This document shows, one piece after another, positions 23,401 through 34,847 of a stretch of 64,000 nt of DNA (its first letter is position 1; each line of letters opens with the position of its first letter). The stretch comes from Lactuca virosa. Lineage: Eukaryota; Streptophyta; Magnoliopsida; Asterales; Asteraceae. Location: contig CAKMRJ010005745.1 of the NCBI GenBank assembly GCA_928212115.1, positions 225,535,779-225,599,778 of the forward strand, in the 5' to 3' direction. The translations under genes and the position numbers were made by a program. Under the pieces are notes generated by a model. It worked only from the letters and a program-made list of their open reading frames with translations, had not been told where the DNA came from and made no database searches.

Positions 23401-23987
23401 TTTTCTCTAAAAGATAAAAGGGAAAAATGACGATAAGTCTTCTATGCTGATCATGAATTGGATATTTTCGGGCAAGATATATCTAAATCCTACAAAGATT
23501 AATAAAGACCTATAATGATAGTTATTAACAATAACAAGGAATTGCATGTCTTTCGTTATAAGGATTTTGTACTAATAGTGATGACTTTGTGCAGTGTTAT
23601 AGTACCATAAAATACTCCTATAGTATTTTAACTATGTGTTTTCATTAATAGAAGATTTGGTGAGTTTTAGACTTGTAGCAACACCGTAGTCACTCCCAAA
23701 CACATGTTGGTCATATCTCGGACAAATATAGTTGATCAGGTTATATTGGCCCCACATATGACTACATAACTGCCCAGGTTTAACTGTAGCGTCCAACTTG
23801 CCCTTAATACTTTTATGTAGTTCTTACTATGTTATAGCTTCTTGTACGTATGTATACTTGTATACTTCTTGTAAAAATACTTGTATATTCTAAAGTATAC
23901 TTTTAGTTTCAGAGCACTTCGGCCCCTTTAGTGTTTATAGTTGTATACCATGTAAGGTTCGGTATACTTAGTTCACTATAAGCAAGA
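23401..23987 (-). other. untranslated leader of the gypsy element
   Basis: About 590 bp between PBS and gag ATG. No reading frame or repeat stands out; TATACTTGTATACTTC-type short repeats occur near 23855-23880. Confidence 0.6.
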
Positions 23988-23999
23988 GCTCTGATACCA
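23988..23999 (-). other. primer binding site
   Basis: GCTCTGATACCA on the plus strand, 3 bp from the LTR end TATCACATCCCC at 24003. Confidence 0.9.
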
Positions 24000-25494
24000 A
24001 TCTATCACATCCCCAAACCGGAATGGCAGAAACGTTCGGGGGTGGAGGACGTCATGTATAGTATCACAACAATTGCATCATAGTAATCAAAGTAAACACA
24101 ACCATTACATTGATTAAGTAAAACATTTACATCTGTTTGATTCATATTTATATACATCAAAAGTATAACAAAAGTAAAAGACGAGACTCTATACGCTCCG
24201 TCTTCTCAAAATCTGTGTGTTATACCTGTTTACTGATTTCCTGAGAATACAAGCAGTTTCGAAAGAGTATCAGCATAGAGTTGGTGAGTTCATAAGCATG
24301 TTTTTCTAAGGAAAATCGGTTAATGAATCAATGAAAGTATTTGTATGTTTCCAAGAAAATCCTTTATTTTCAAACAAGTGTATTTTGTTACTGAATCTCC
24401 TAATGTATTATTTCATATGTCTAGTTACCATTGAATGTGTTGTGCATTATTTGTTTGAATGAGAAATCCCCTTTTACATGAAAAACCCTGGCTATCACCA
24501 GTATGTATAGTAAGTTCGGAAAAACTCTGAAAACTCTAATATGTATAGTAGTTCTATTAGTTTATAATAAAAGTAGTTGAAGTTATTACCATTCATTGAT
24601 TAATCATATATTCTTAGTACTAAATTTATGACTTGTTATAACCATACTTGACCATTGAATTGCCTGAACGACGTTCTTCAGGTGTCGGAATCGAAGTAAC
24701 TTTGACACCCAGGCCTGCCGGCCAAACTGTAGCTAACAGTTATGGTGCGGGATTGTCAATCCCGTATAGATCTATACACACACTCACGTTCTCCCACAAG
24801 GAGACTTTGGTTATAATCTCAGAACTTTTGTTAGTACTTAAGTAAGTACACGAAGAATGCTCACTCATAAAATGCTATACTAACGATTACATGTAGAATA
24901 AAATGAATCCTTCAATTTAACTAGTTGAATATATGTATCATAAGCTATACTCTATATAGCTTATATGTTTGATCACATTGAATCTATGTTTGTACATTGA
25001 TACGTCAATTGTTCCATAAGCTATACCTATTATTGCTTCATGTTAAACACTGAAAAACTCTATGATTTGTGTTGAAAACCTTCCTTATGCTCAACAATAT
25101 GCAAAAGGGATGAAATATCTGAATATTTGATAAAAGTATGAAAACTGTGTGGTTGTGTCAATTGTATCAGTTCTAAGTGTATTGAAATCCGTTTTGTATA
25201 GTTTCACAAGATCAATGATGTTTGGCTTGTATTCCCCCCTGAAAATGTTAAAACTGTAAATAAAATAGGGGTATGAACTCACTTGATTAGGTGTGACTTG
25301 GATGAATAACAACAACAAGATGCTTGGTATGCTAAGTGAAGTCCCGAGCACAGTACGGTCATATTAAGAACATATTAACATGTATAGGCCTACAATTAGT
25401 GTCTAAAACCACTAACAATCATAGGAAACACCCTTAGGATGTAGGAAACACTCACAATGAAGTGTTAGAATCAAGAATGAAGGACAAGGAAATG

Positions 25495-25885
25495 TTCACG
25501 GCCAAACCTCCATGGGTTCACGTCCCAAGGGGTGTTCACGGCCCATGAACACATGAAGGGTTTATGGCCCAAGATGTGTTCACGGCCCAAGAACACATGA
25601 ATACTTGAAGGGTTTTCGGCCCATTATGAAGGGTTCACGGCCCATGAAGAAGGGTTCACGGGCCTATGAAGGGTTCACGGCCGTGAACTCTTGAAGACCA
25701 TGAAGATGGTGATGAAAAAGTGATGAATCAAGTCTAGAATCGAGGGGTTTCCAAGCATGAACAAGTAAGGGATGGAATACTTACGTTTTGAGGCCTTTAA
25801 GAGTGTTCACGGTTGAAGATAGTTAAGAGAGAATGGGGATGTTCACGGTTGGAGCTTGAAGAAATGAGGAGAAAAATGTGTGAAT

Positions 25886-25978
<93 letters not shown>

Positions 25979-26060
25979 GGTGGTTCACGGCCCAAGCATG
26001 GGTTCACGGCCGTGAACATAGTTTGCGGCCGTGAACCTAGTTTGCGGTCGTGAACTCCCT
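25495..26060 (-). repeat. iterated GTTCACGGCC..GTGAAC palindromic motif
   Basis: GTTCACGGCC or near copies recur at least nine times at 25495-25690 and again at 25982-26056, several forming full palindromes such as GTTCACGGCCGTGAAC. The two clusters flank the AT microsatellite in the LTR. Confidence 0.85.
25888..25968 (+). repeat. AT microsatellite
   Basis: About forty uninterrupted AT units. The Ile-Tyr repeat frames across it are artefacts. Confidence 0.97.
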
Positions 26061-26247
26061 TTGAAGGTGTTCCAGGCTCGATTGCAAACTACAGTTTCCA
26101 AGATAACGCTTCCCAACATTCAACCCTTGAGTGTAGTAGGCTTAAAGACTCTCAAACTGACCCTGAATACAATAAAGTGATAATAGAAACGAGTCTGACT
26201 TTTATTGGATGAATTTGATTTACAGATAAAGATTTCGGGTTGTCACA

Positions 26248-27640
26248 ACCTACAAAGCCAGACTTGTGGTGAAAGTTTATACACAAACTCAAGGTATTAA
26301 CTAAGAGGAACACTTCTCTCCAGTGACTACGATCAAGTCTATAAGGATAGTACTTGCCATAGTATCATATTATGACTACGCGATATGGAAAATGGATGTC
26401 AAAACATCTGTTCTATATGGACACTTGTCAGAAGATATCTATTTGGCTCAACCTGAGGGTTTTTTTTACCAAAAGTATCCTAAGAAAGTGTGTACACTTA
26501 AAAGTCTCATTTATGAGTTGAAGAAATCATCTCGAAGCTGGAACATTCGTTTCAATGAGAAAATCAAAGAGTATGGTTTTATATGAAATGAAGATGAGCA
26601 GTGTGTTTATAAGAAAACTAGTGGGAGCAATGTCATATTCCTACTTCTAAATGTGGATGACATATTTCTTATTGTCAATGACATTCCTTCTTTGAACGGA
26701 GTTAAAACAAGGCTTAAGAAATGTTACTCACTGAAAGATTTGGGTGAAGCATGTTATATTAATTCGTGGTATAAAGATCTGTAGAGATAGATCAGGGAGA
26801 CTTATAGGTTTAAGTCACAGTGCATACATTAACAAAATATTGAAAAGGTTCAATATGGAGAATTTTAAGAAAGGATTTTTTCCAATATCACATGGAACTA
26901 TATTGAGCTCATCACAATGCCCTAGAACAAAAGTTATGCTAGAGAGAATGAATGGAATCACATATGCTTCTATAATTGAATCCATCATGTATGTCATGTT
27001 ATGCACAAGACCGTATATATCATATGCTTTGAGCATGATGAGTAGATACCAACAAAATTCGGGAGAAGGTTATTGGATTGTTGTTAAGAACATTTTGAAG
27101 TACTTACAAAGAACTAAAGAAATGTTCCACATCTATGGAGGTTTAGAAGAAGATCCTAGTGTAAAGTGCTACACTGATGCTAGTTTCCAAAAATGTGCAG
27201 ATGATTCTAAATCGCAATCTGGTTTTGTATTCATTATGAATGGAGGGACAATTTCTTGGAAGAGCACCAAGAAACGCATAGTCACACAATCTACTACAGA
27301 ATCAGAATATATTGGTGCTTTAGAAGCAGCACAACAAGTAGCCTGGATGAAAGAATTCATTAAAGATCTAGGGGTTATCCCTTCCATTCAGGATCCCCTA
27401 AAGATATTTTGTGATAATTAGGGTGCCATCGCTTTATCTAAGGAACCCAAATCACAGAAGAAAACTAGGCACGTCCAACAAAGATTCAACAACATTCGAA
27501 ATACAGTTGAAGAGGGTGATTCTTGTATTCGCAAAGTTCATATAGATCAAAAACGTAGCGGACCCATTCACGAAGCCACTACCACCATCCAAGCATGTTA
27601 ATTGTAAGCAACATTATGTAATGAATTTGAGCCATGCATA
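26248..27640 (+). pseudogene. copia reverse transcriptase and RNase H
   Basis: It continues the host copia after the gypsy LTR: TYKARLVVKVYTQTQG, then KMDVKTSVLYGHLSEDIYLA and QPEGFFYQKYPKK (RT), a catalytic box now NVDDIFLIVND near 26652 (YVDD in relatives), and an open stretch of 225 codons (26744-27421) with CTDASFQKCADDSKSQSGF, SWKSTKKRIVTQSTTESEY and WMKEFIKDLG (RNase H). Stops at about 26296, 26584, 26782 and 27419 break it. A +1 shift brings the C-terminus DPFTKPLPPSKHV back into frame, with a stop near 27640. Known role: copying element RNA to DNA in the particle. This copy cannot do so. Confidence 0.85.
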
Positions 27641-27969
27641 AGATTTTAGTCATAAAACCGCATTTTGACCTAAGTTAAGTCTAATACATGCATTGGACAT
27701 GCATGTCTAAAAAGACCTAATCATTAGGTTATTTTTTAGTGTCATAAGCTTGGAGCAAATGAGCTTAATGCTTAAGGGATTAAGTACTTCTTGATTATTT
27801 CGTTGCCATTTTAGCCTTTTTGGATCTAAGACTTGAGATCTAGACCTCTTGATTGGTCTCGAGGGATAAAGGTGGAAACTTTATCCATTTGGACATTAGA
27901 AATGATCAGATTTGGACTTTGGAAACTTTGGAATTGGAGGATTCTACTTAAACCATTAAGACATTTTGA

Positions 27970-28085
27970 ACCTAGTGCCCACGGTGTGGCCTAGGTTGCA
28001 ACAATGTGGTGACTGGGTAAAACGTGTCTGTTTTGTCGTTTGAAGGCCACGATGTGGCCAAGGATGGCCACGACATGGAGGGTCA
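27970..28085 (+). repeat. iterated GGCCACGATGTGGCC-type palindromes
   Basis: GCCCACGGTGTGGCC, AACAATGTGGTGAC, GGCCACGATGTGGCC and GGCCACGACATGG occur within 115 bp. The third is a near-perfect palindrome. Confidence 0.75.
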
Positions 28086-28404
28086 ACATTGACCGTTGAC
28101 TTTCAGTTTTGAATTGCGTTGACTTTTGGTCAAACCTGTAGTTTTGGAAGGGATGCTAAGGTTGTAGTTTATAGTACTGAATAGGTGGCTTGTAGTATCT
28201 GTATTCGTGGCAGTAGGAGGATTACCAGTTGATCACCGTGTTTTAGGTGAGTCTCTTTACTATACTCGGGGGTCGAAGGCACCAATGTTGGCCCATGGGA
28301 TTATGTTTGTAGGATGATATTTGTCTCTGTGACACTTACTGATATGTCTGTATGTGCTTGTTGCCTTTCGAACTCTTGCTGACATGATTGTGTGTTTAAT
28401 TGTA

Positions 28405-28595
28405 GGGGTCAAAGAGACCTATTATCGGTTGAATGAGATCGAAGGGGTGAAATAGACCCACTATCGGTTGAAAGATACCGAAAGGGGTGAAACAGACCTA
28501 ATACTAGTTCAAAGATACCGAAGGGGCATGAAACAGACCTAGTACCGGTTGAAGGATACCGAAGGGGGTGAAATAAACCTAGTTTAGTTTTGAAG
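28405..28595 (+). repeat. ~41-bp tandem repeats
   Basis: Units of the form GAAGGGGTGAAACAGACC followed by TAGTACCGGTTGAAAGATACC recur about four to five times, within the intron-like part of the truncated LTR. Confidence 0.85.
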
Positions 28596-28871
28596 TGTTA
28601 CGTATGTATGGTATGGGGTATTTTGGGGAAACTCAATAATCTTTGTGCTTACAGTTTTAGTTTTATGGTTTTAGGTACGTCTAGTTCGAAAGGGAAAGGT
28701 CAGACATGATCGCACCACATCCACTAGCATTCTGCATTTTATGACATTATTTGTACTCTAATAACTATTTTATACATTATCATGTTTTGGTGGGTTTTTG
28801 AAATGAAGGAATGATGTTTTTGTTAGTTCTAAAATGAAAATTTTACTCAATAATTTTTGGGATGTTACATT

Positions 28872-31790
28872 TTGCATGCCTAACTTGCCAACTAAGGTCT
28901 CGAATTGATGTAGACCCAAAGCCTTAGTGAAGAGGTATGCTACTTGCATCTTTGTGTGAATCAGAAAACGAACAACTTCTTGTGAATCAACTCGTTCACA
29001 CACAAAGTAACAATCCATTTCAACATGTTTAGTTCTTTCATGAACGATTGGATTGGTGGCAATGTTGCAAGCAACTTGATTATCGCAGTATATAGGTGTG
29101 GGCCTAATTGTTTTACATCAAGTTTGTTTAGAAGCCATTGCTTGGTATTCTGCTTCAGCAGAAGATCGAGAAACAAACATATGCTTCTTTGATTTCCACG
29201 AGATTGGAGTTCCTCCTAAAAGCAGAACATATACCATTCAAGACCATCGAGTATATAGGCATCCAAGCCAATTCGCATCGTAATATGCAATGAGATTAGT
29301 TCCTCCTTGCTTAGGAAACATGACAGTTTGTGTGGGAGTAGCTTTTAGATATATCAAGACCCTCATTTCCGCACCTAAGTGACCTTGTCGTGGATCCAAT
29401 ACAAATTGACTTAGAATGCTCACGACATACGTGAGATCGGGTCTAGTAGCTTGTAGATACAACAACCTACCAACCAATCGACGATATTTACTTGCATCGA
29501 CATGTGGTTCTTCATTTTCTTTGCCAAGTCTCAAGTTTCGTTGCATCGGGAAGGAACAGGGTTTACATCCCAACATTCTGATGTCTTCAAGAATGTCCAG
29601 AATATATTTTTTTCTTACTCAAAAGTAAACCATCCTTTGTACTAGCCACCTTTATACCAAAAACATATTTCAGAGGTCGAAGATCCTTTATGTTGAATTC
29701 CCTATCAAGGAAAAACTATAGCTTCTTCAATTTTATCCAGGTAATTTCCCACGATGATAATGTCATCAACGTATAGAAGGATATCACTAAAGACTTTGTT
29801 GTGTTTGTATATGAAGATAGAATGATCTGCATGAGGATAGCGATTATAAGTTTTTGGTACCAGCTTCATGAAGCTTGTTTCAGACCGTAAAGTGACTTCT
29901 TTAACTTGCATGCTTTGTTCACTCCCCTTTTATCGTAACCCTCCGGTATCTTCATGTAAACATCCTCGTTAAGCTCACCATGTAAGAATGGATTGTTAAC
30001 ATCTAATTGGTGGATGATCTATTCTCTTTTAACAACAATAGCAAAGAGAGTCCTTAAAGCAACCAACTTTTCAACCGGTGCAAAAGTGGTCTAATAATCG
30101 ACACTTTCCATTTAGGTGAAATCTTTTACTACAAGTCAGGCCTTGTATCTTTCTATCTTACCATTTGACTTGTATATTATCTTGTAAAACCACTTTGAAT
30201 CAATAGGTTTCTTTCCACTTGGTAATTCATCAATGTACCATCTTTCATTTTCTTCTAAAGCTCTTATTTCCCTTTGCATTTCAGCTCTCCCATTCGGGTC
30301 CTTCACAACTTGATTGAAAGTCTTTGGCTCATCGTTAGAAGTGATGGCCGCCATAAAGGCTTTGTGAGATTTTGAAAACTTTTCATCATAAACACAGTTG
30401 GACAAGGGATATACTGTGGAGTGTTCTTGACTTGGAGCGGGTTGCGAATGGTCTATATATGGAGGGAGCTTCACTTCATAATCTTCCATGTGGTTGGGTC
30501 TCGACCTATTTCCCTTTTCTCTTACCTGGTCAAATTTACATCCCCTTCATTAACATAAGGATTCTAGTTGGTTTCGACATGCTCATTTTTACTTTTGATA
30601 TGAATTTCCTCCTCATTTTTTCTTTCTTCTTCATTTGTGAAGTCAATTGATGGCTCATCGAAATTTAGTCCTTCTTCATTGACTGATTCGTCATTCTTTT
30701 CACTTGGTTCAATCCATATTTCTCCAACATCATAGGGAACCTCTATCTCACTATTACTTTCTTTTTTATTTGTATTTACAGTGGTATGAAAAGGGAAAGC
30801 ATTTTCAGCAAACTTGAAATCCATTGAAACAATGATTTTGTTGTGGCTTTAGTCATAGACTTTGTAACCTTTCGTTCCATGTAGATAACCCATAAACACT
30901 CATGGTCTTCCTCTTATTTTGAATTTGTCACTTTTTGTTTATGCGCTGCGATAGTAAACCAAACATCCAAAAATCCTCATCTAAACATAATTTTGTTTAT
31001 GACCATACAACAACTCGTATGGTATTTTATCCTCTATCACTTCCGAAGGTAGCCTATCTATGACATAAGTGGCCATCAATATCCACTCACCCTAGAACCT
31101 TGATTGAAGATTGGCCTCGGCCATTAAAGTCCGAGCAACTGCAAGTAAGTGTACGTGCTTCCGTTCCACAACCCCGTTTTGTTGAGGGGTTTGTGGACAA
31201 GTAGTTCTAGGAGAATTCCATTATCGGCATAAAAACTTACCATCTTGTTCGATGTGAATTCACCAGTGTTATCACACCTTATTCTTTTAACATTCTTGTC
31301 AAATTGAGTTTTGACCATCTTATTATGTTGTTCAACTTTTTTTTCACCAGCATTCCCCAACCTCTTGTGCCATATATCACCTTTCGACGTCAAAGCATTC
31401 CTCTCCATTCCAAGCATTCCCATCCGATATAGACCATTCTTGCATTTACCCGCTCCAAACAAACTCCTCGAAGTTAGGTCCTGCATGGCAAAAAAAAATG
31501 CGAAAAGAAAGTTACAACACACTTTAACTCATTTGAAAGTTTGCTAACGGATAAAAGATTATAATTAAAAATGGGAATGTGCAAAACCTCTTTCACTTTT
31601 GTCCCGTTAGATAGAGTGTGATTTCCTCTTCCCTCGACAGAAATGGATTCTCTATTAGTTATGATCACAAGATCCTTATCAATGGAAGGCATTACATTCT
31701 CAAGAATATTGATTTTTTTGGTCATGTGTTTGGTGGCTCCTATATCAACAATCCACGAGTCAATTGGACTAGTTTTATGTCATGTTGGCT
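28872..31790 (-). pseudogene. copia protease-integrase-RT-RNase H remnant
   Basis: Minus-strand fragments in order: protease near 31780-31725 with WIVDIGATKHMTKK (D-S-G has become D-I-G); integrase zinc region and core at 31522-31124 (WHKRLGNAGEKKV, RIRCDNTGEFTSNKM, then a run leading to WNGSTYTYLQ in place of VERKHRHLL); RT at 30489-29705 (EMQREIRALEENERW, KWFYKIIYKSNGKIERYKA, YVDDIIIVGN with the catalytic DD kept); RNase H at 29576-28872 (YRRLVGRLLYLQATRPDLTY, AYYDANWLGCLYTRWS, AYLFTKALGLHQFETL). At least eight breaks. It is not functional. Confidence 0.85.
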
Positions 31791-31989
31791 GCTGGTCAGC
31801 CATCATTCTTATTTGTGGACTCTTTTGGTGTGAAATGCTTTAGGAATTGTTCATATTAAACTTTATTTAAACCTTCTATTGAGCTTGATTCATTCTCTAT
31901 ATACACATCCCTTGGTTTCCCTTTGTCTTGTTTGTTCTTTCCCGACCACCAATCCAGATAGCCAATTCGCTTGAATCACCTATCACGGG

Positions 31990-32824
31990 TGTGACCATCT
32001 TTGTCACAAAAGCTTCAATGTTCTCCTTGCTTTGTGAGTTTCTTCACTGCCTTGCTCCCATGTTTATTTGTATTAGTCTTGGTATAGGCCTGGAAAGTTG
32101 CTGCTTCAACAGTAGGTCTCTTGGTGTTGGTGATGAACCTTTGTTTTTCATACTCAGCAACAAGATGTGAAGCAAATCCAAGAGAACGTGTCGGTTTCAA
32201 AGCTAGTATTTGTGTTCTCATAATCGAGAACTCACTATGAAACTCATATTACATTTCTTTCTCCTTCAATTCAACAAGTGATTTTCCCAAACCACAGTCA
32301 CAATTGTCACAGGTACAACGAGGAGTAGGGAGGACTGATTAAATCTCATCCCTTAGTCATCGAAGGTTTGTGTAGTATGCTGAAACAGTTAACCCATTGT
32401 GTCGAGTATTTGAGATTACTTGTTTCAGTTCGTATGCGCGTGACACACTTTCTTTTCCAAACCTCTCACGGAGATCTAACCATATCTCAACAACACTGTT
32501 AGCCTATTTGACGCCGGTGCGGATCTTTTTTTCCATGGCAGTGGTGAGACACCCTTTTATCACCGCATCACACCTCATTCATGCCATGTAGTCTGCTTCC
32601 GTCTTTTCTTGTTTTATTATCGATTCATCAATGAACCCAATCTTGTTCTTGGAAAATAAGAAATCTTCAATCTCTTAAACCCATTCGTTATAATTGTTAC
32701 CCGTCAAGGCATCATTCAGGTGCATTTTTCGTGGATAATCTGATTGATCAAGATAGGAGGCAGTGCTAACATCAGGTTCGCTCCCTTCACTCTTTTTACT
32801 GTTGTTGTTCTTGTCGTCGGCCAT
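31990..32824 (-). pseudogene. copia gag remnant
   Basis: It begins MADDKNNNSKKSEG at 32824, with SYPRKMHLNDALTGNNYNEW-like text typical of the copia Gag N-terminal domain, then EIWLDLRERFGKESVSRAYEL and CTCDNCDCGLGKSLVELKEK (family finger-like motif), then SIMRTQILALKPTRSLG. Several in-frame stops (for example after NNYNEWV) show decay. Confidence 0.8.
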
Positions 32825-32887
32825 GAACTGATCACGATCAGTTTGTTAGAGTTGATCAACTGAGCAGTAGTAGTGTAGTACTGCTCT

Positions 32888-33108
32888 GCTCTGATACCAT
32901 AAAGAATTTGAATCTTTATTTATTATTTTGATCACACAAATACAGCGTACAAGGAAAGGGGTTATATACAAACACAATACAACGAGAAGGCCAAGAATTA
33001 GGAGTAATAGGAGTCGAAAAATCAGGAACTAAATACGGGTAATATACAGAAGTAAATAAGGATAGAATATTAAATTCATATACCTATTCTATAACTTTTA
33101 AATAACAA
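32888..33108 (-). repeat. PBS (32888-32899) and short 5' LTR of the minus copia
   Basis: GCTCTGATACCA is the PBS. The LTR would run from about 32900 to about 33108, where AAATAACA reads TGTTATTT on the minus strand. The inner LTR end (TTCTTTA) is not a good CA, so both edges are tentative. Confidence 0.5.
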
Positions 33109-33270
33109 ACAATTTTTATTATGAATCTAGAGAGGGGATAGCAACTTACAAAATTATTACAAAGGTTAAGACTTGTACACCGATTACACTCCATAAATTT
33201 ACCATTTTTTATCTTATTTTTTATCTACTCACAGCTTACACCTCAATGACAAGGAAACTATATATTTCTT

Positions 33271-33603
33271 TTAAGTTTTAACAATACCATTAAAGACTTT
33301 TCCAATTCTGTAACCCCACCAAACTCGCGTATAAGCTAGCATAAGAATTACACGGCCAATCATTCTCGTCTTCAACCCCACATCAATGGGTTGCATTGGC
33401 TGGAAAAATAAAGCACCACAACTGAACTGTGGCATGAAACTCCAGGTTAATAGAGCAACATAACAATAGATGTGTCTTAAATTATTAGACGGTATTTGAA
33501 AAGGGACAAGCCAGGGATGGTAAATGAATGCCTTTGTGATCTAGGTTGCATCGAGTGGGAAGGTGTTCGAGCCTAGTTCTCCAAAAGAGTAAGTTGACCT
33601 TTA
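33271..33603 (-). pseudogene. LINE-type reverse-transcriptase C-terminal (zf-RVT-like) remnant, unit 1
   Basis: It matches the 109-codon frame of units 2 and 3, but the ATG is ATA here and two indels (an extra codon near 33345 and one extra base near 33510) break the frame. See the unit 2 entry for motifs. Confidence 0.5.
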
Positions 33604-34847
33604 TAGGAACAAGTTTACACCAATGAGTGGTCGAGTAGGTATGTCACCGTGCTCTAGAAACCTGTCATCAGTGAGTAAATGAAGGTATCTCATAGTGAAC
33701 ATGCCATCATCCTGTAACTTCTCATTTCCAGTCACTGTAACTTCTCATTTCCAGTCAGCACGACCTTAACAAAATATATTATCTAAATCAATCTTATAGA
33801 AACCATGGGCCCGATTAAGGTCGCTAATGTAATGACACCCCAACCCCCCCCCCCCCCCCGTGGCCATCAGAGCGATGCAAAAAAGGCTGCAGGGTGGCTC
33901 AACCATTTTAGGGGCTCTAAGTGAACCAAAAATATGGGGCCCTTTGGATGATGGAAAACTGGAAAAGCAGTGAAACACAAAACTTTTGACGTTGAGAATT
34001 TGAACAATTGAGAATCTAGATAGATTAATAGAAGATAAATGCGGCATTTTAGTTTTTAATTGGTAATGGACTAATTGATATTTGAAATATATTAATATTG
34101 AGTTAAGTTTGGAGAATATTAAACCATTTAGAATCGGACGCCCTAAACTCTACCTTGGAAAAATATAAGGTTGAGTTGTCTATGCAAGGTTGCCATTAGC
34201 TCGATGAAAAGTTGTAATCATCTCAATCCAAAGACCCGTATTATCACTTCTCGAGGTCCACCACCATTATCACTTCTCGAGGTCCACCACCATTTGTAAA
34301 GCAAAGTGAGGCTGAGAGCTTTAAGGCTACCAATTTCCAGCCTCCCTTTAACTTTGCTTTTCATTACATCCCTCCACACAATCCAAGTTTATTTTTTTGT
34401 ACACTATTCTATATGTTAAAGATCAAAATCAACTCATGACCCTATTTTGTTACAAATAATTGAAATTGGCTATGAACTTAGGGACTTAGGGCATCCACAA
34501 GGCAAGCTGTATTGGGGTTAAATAAGGTGGTAATTAGGATTAAATAAATGTTTAAAGAAGTGTGTGGGTGATGACATGGAATGGAGTTTAATGGAGAAGC
34601 TGAATGATTATTCAAATGTTCAATTAAAATGATTATTTGGATTAAACACATGTTTAATGTGTTGCGGGCAGTAAAAATAAAGTTGTATAGATAATATTGA
34701 ATTAGATAATGTAGCATTAATGATTTTGGCATGAATATTAATTTATTAAGGAGATATAATATTGAAACTAGATCAACAACAAAACATCGATTATTTTGAG
34801 CAAACAAACGGTACCTAGCAGAATATCATCATAAACGCACATGCATC

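Larger units (their letters stand above)
20533..26247 (-). mobile_element. Ty3/gypsy element lacking integrase and 3' LTR
   Basis: On the minus strand: 5' LTR (26247-24003), PBS (23999-23988), leader, gag (from 23400), protease, RT with a core deletion, RNase H, then an abrupt end at about 20533 just before the integrase zinc-binding region. The right end abuts copia RT sequence, so it inserted in the copia element. The left end was later deleted together with adjacent copia sequence. Confidence 0.85.
24003..26247 (-). repeat. 5' LTR of the gypsy element (about 2245 bp)
   Basis: On the minus strand it begins TGTGACAACCCGAAATC at 26247 and ends GGGGATGTGATA at 24003, next to the PBS. It carries a cluster of GTTCACGGCC palindromes, a long AT microsatellite, a canonical donor-like AAAACGTAAGTATT (about 25780) and an acceptor-like TATTCTCAGG (about 24238-24247) preceded by GAACTCACCAACTC (24281-24294). 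The ends differ from the perfect TG..CA by an A at the last base but one, perhaps a mutation. No gene. The region 24650-24850 matches the LTR at 10980-11200 in inverse orientation. Confidence 0.82.
11241..27640 (+). mobile_element. decayed Ty1/copia element hosting a solo LTR and a gypsy insertion
   Basis: Pieces in consistent order and orientation: LTR (about 11241-12020), PBS, leader, gag part 1 (13460-13640), solo LTR insertion, gag part 2 (18142-18560), integrase remnant (about 19270-19440), gypsy insertion (20533-26247), RT-RNase H (26248-27640). Order gag, integrase, RT is the copia hallmark. No matching 3' LTR is seen; a truncated gypsy LTR begins where it should be. The element is dead. 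Confidence 0.8.
27641..28869 (+). repeat. 5'-truncated gypsy LTR (same class as the UGT-array LTRs)
   Basis: It ends TTTTTGGGATGTTACA at 28869, like the LTRs ending at 42285 and 52035 (TTTTGGGATGTTACA). It shares with them a donor TAGGTGAGTCTC (28244), GAAGGCACCAA, ~41-bp repeats, and GGGGAAACTCAATAATCTTTG before an acceptor GGTTTTAGG (28667-28675). Only about the last third of such an LTR is present; the left part is missing. It includes palindromic GGCCAC..GTGGCC motifs at 27970-28085. No gene. Confidence 0.75.
28870..33108 (-). mobile_element. decayed Ty1/copia element in minus orientation
   Basis: Read on the minus strand: LTR (about 33108-32900), PBS (32899-32888), gag ATG at 32824, protease, integrase, RT and RNase H, ending KLGMQN at about 28872, where a gypsy LTR end abuts. 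The 3' LTR is lost. Stops and shifts occur throughout. It forms the left border of the UGT array. Confidence 0.85.

Noticed and set aside
25797..26034. Frames encoding long Ile-Tyr repeats
   Set aside because: Translation of the AT microsatellite in both directions.
33840..33862. C-tract (also about 43606-43620, 53316-53329 and 9820-9832) as a telomere- or G4-related element
   Set aside because: A plain homopolymer inside repeated non-coding DNA, with no G-tract spacing that would support a quadruplex beyond the run itself.
34490..34510. GGGCATCCACAA as the end of a MITE next to the UGT genes
   Set aside because: I found no matching inverted end or target duplication within reach.
34478..34807. 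109-codon minus-strand frame downstream of UGT copy 1 (also 44245-44550)
   Set aside because: It is AT-rich 3' flanking DNA, changes length in the other units, and has no recognisable domain.
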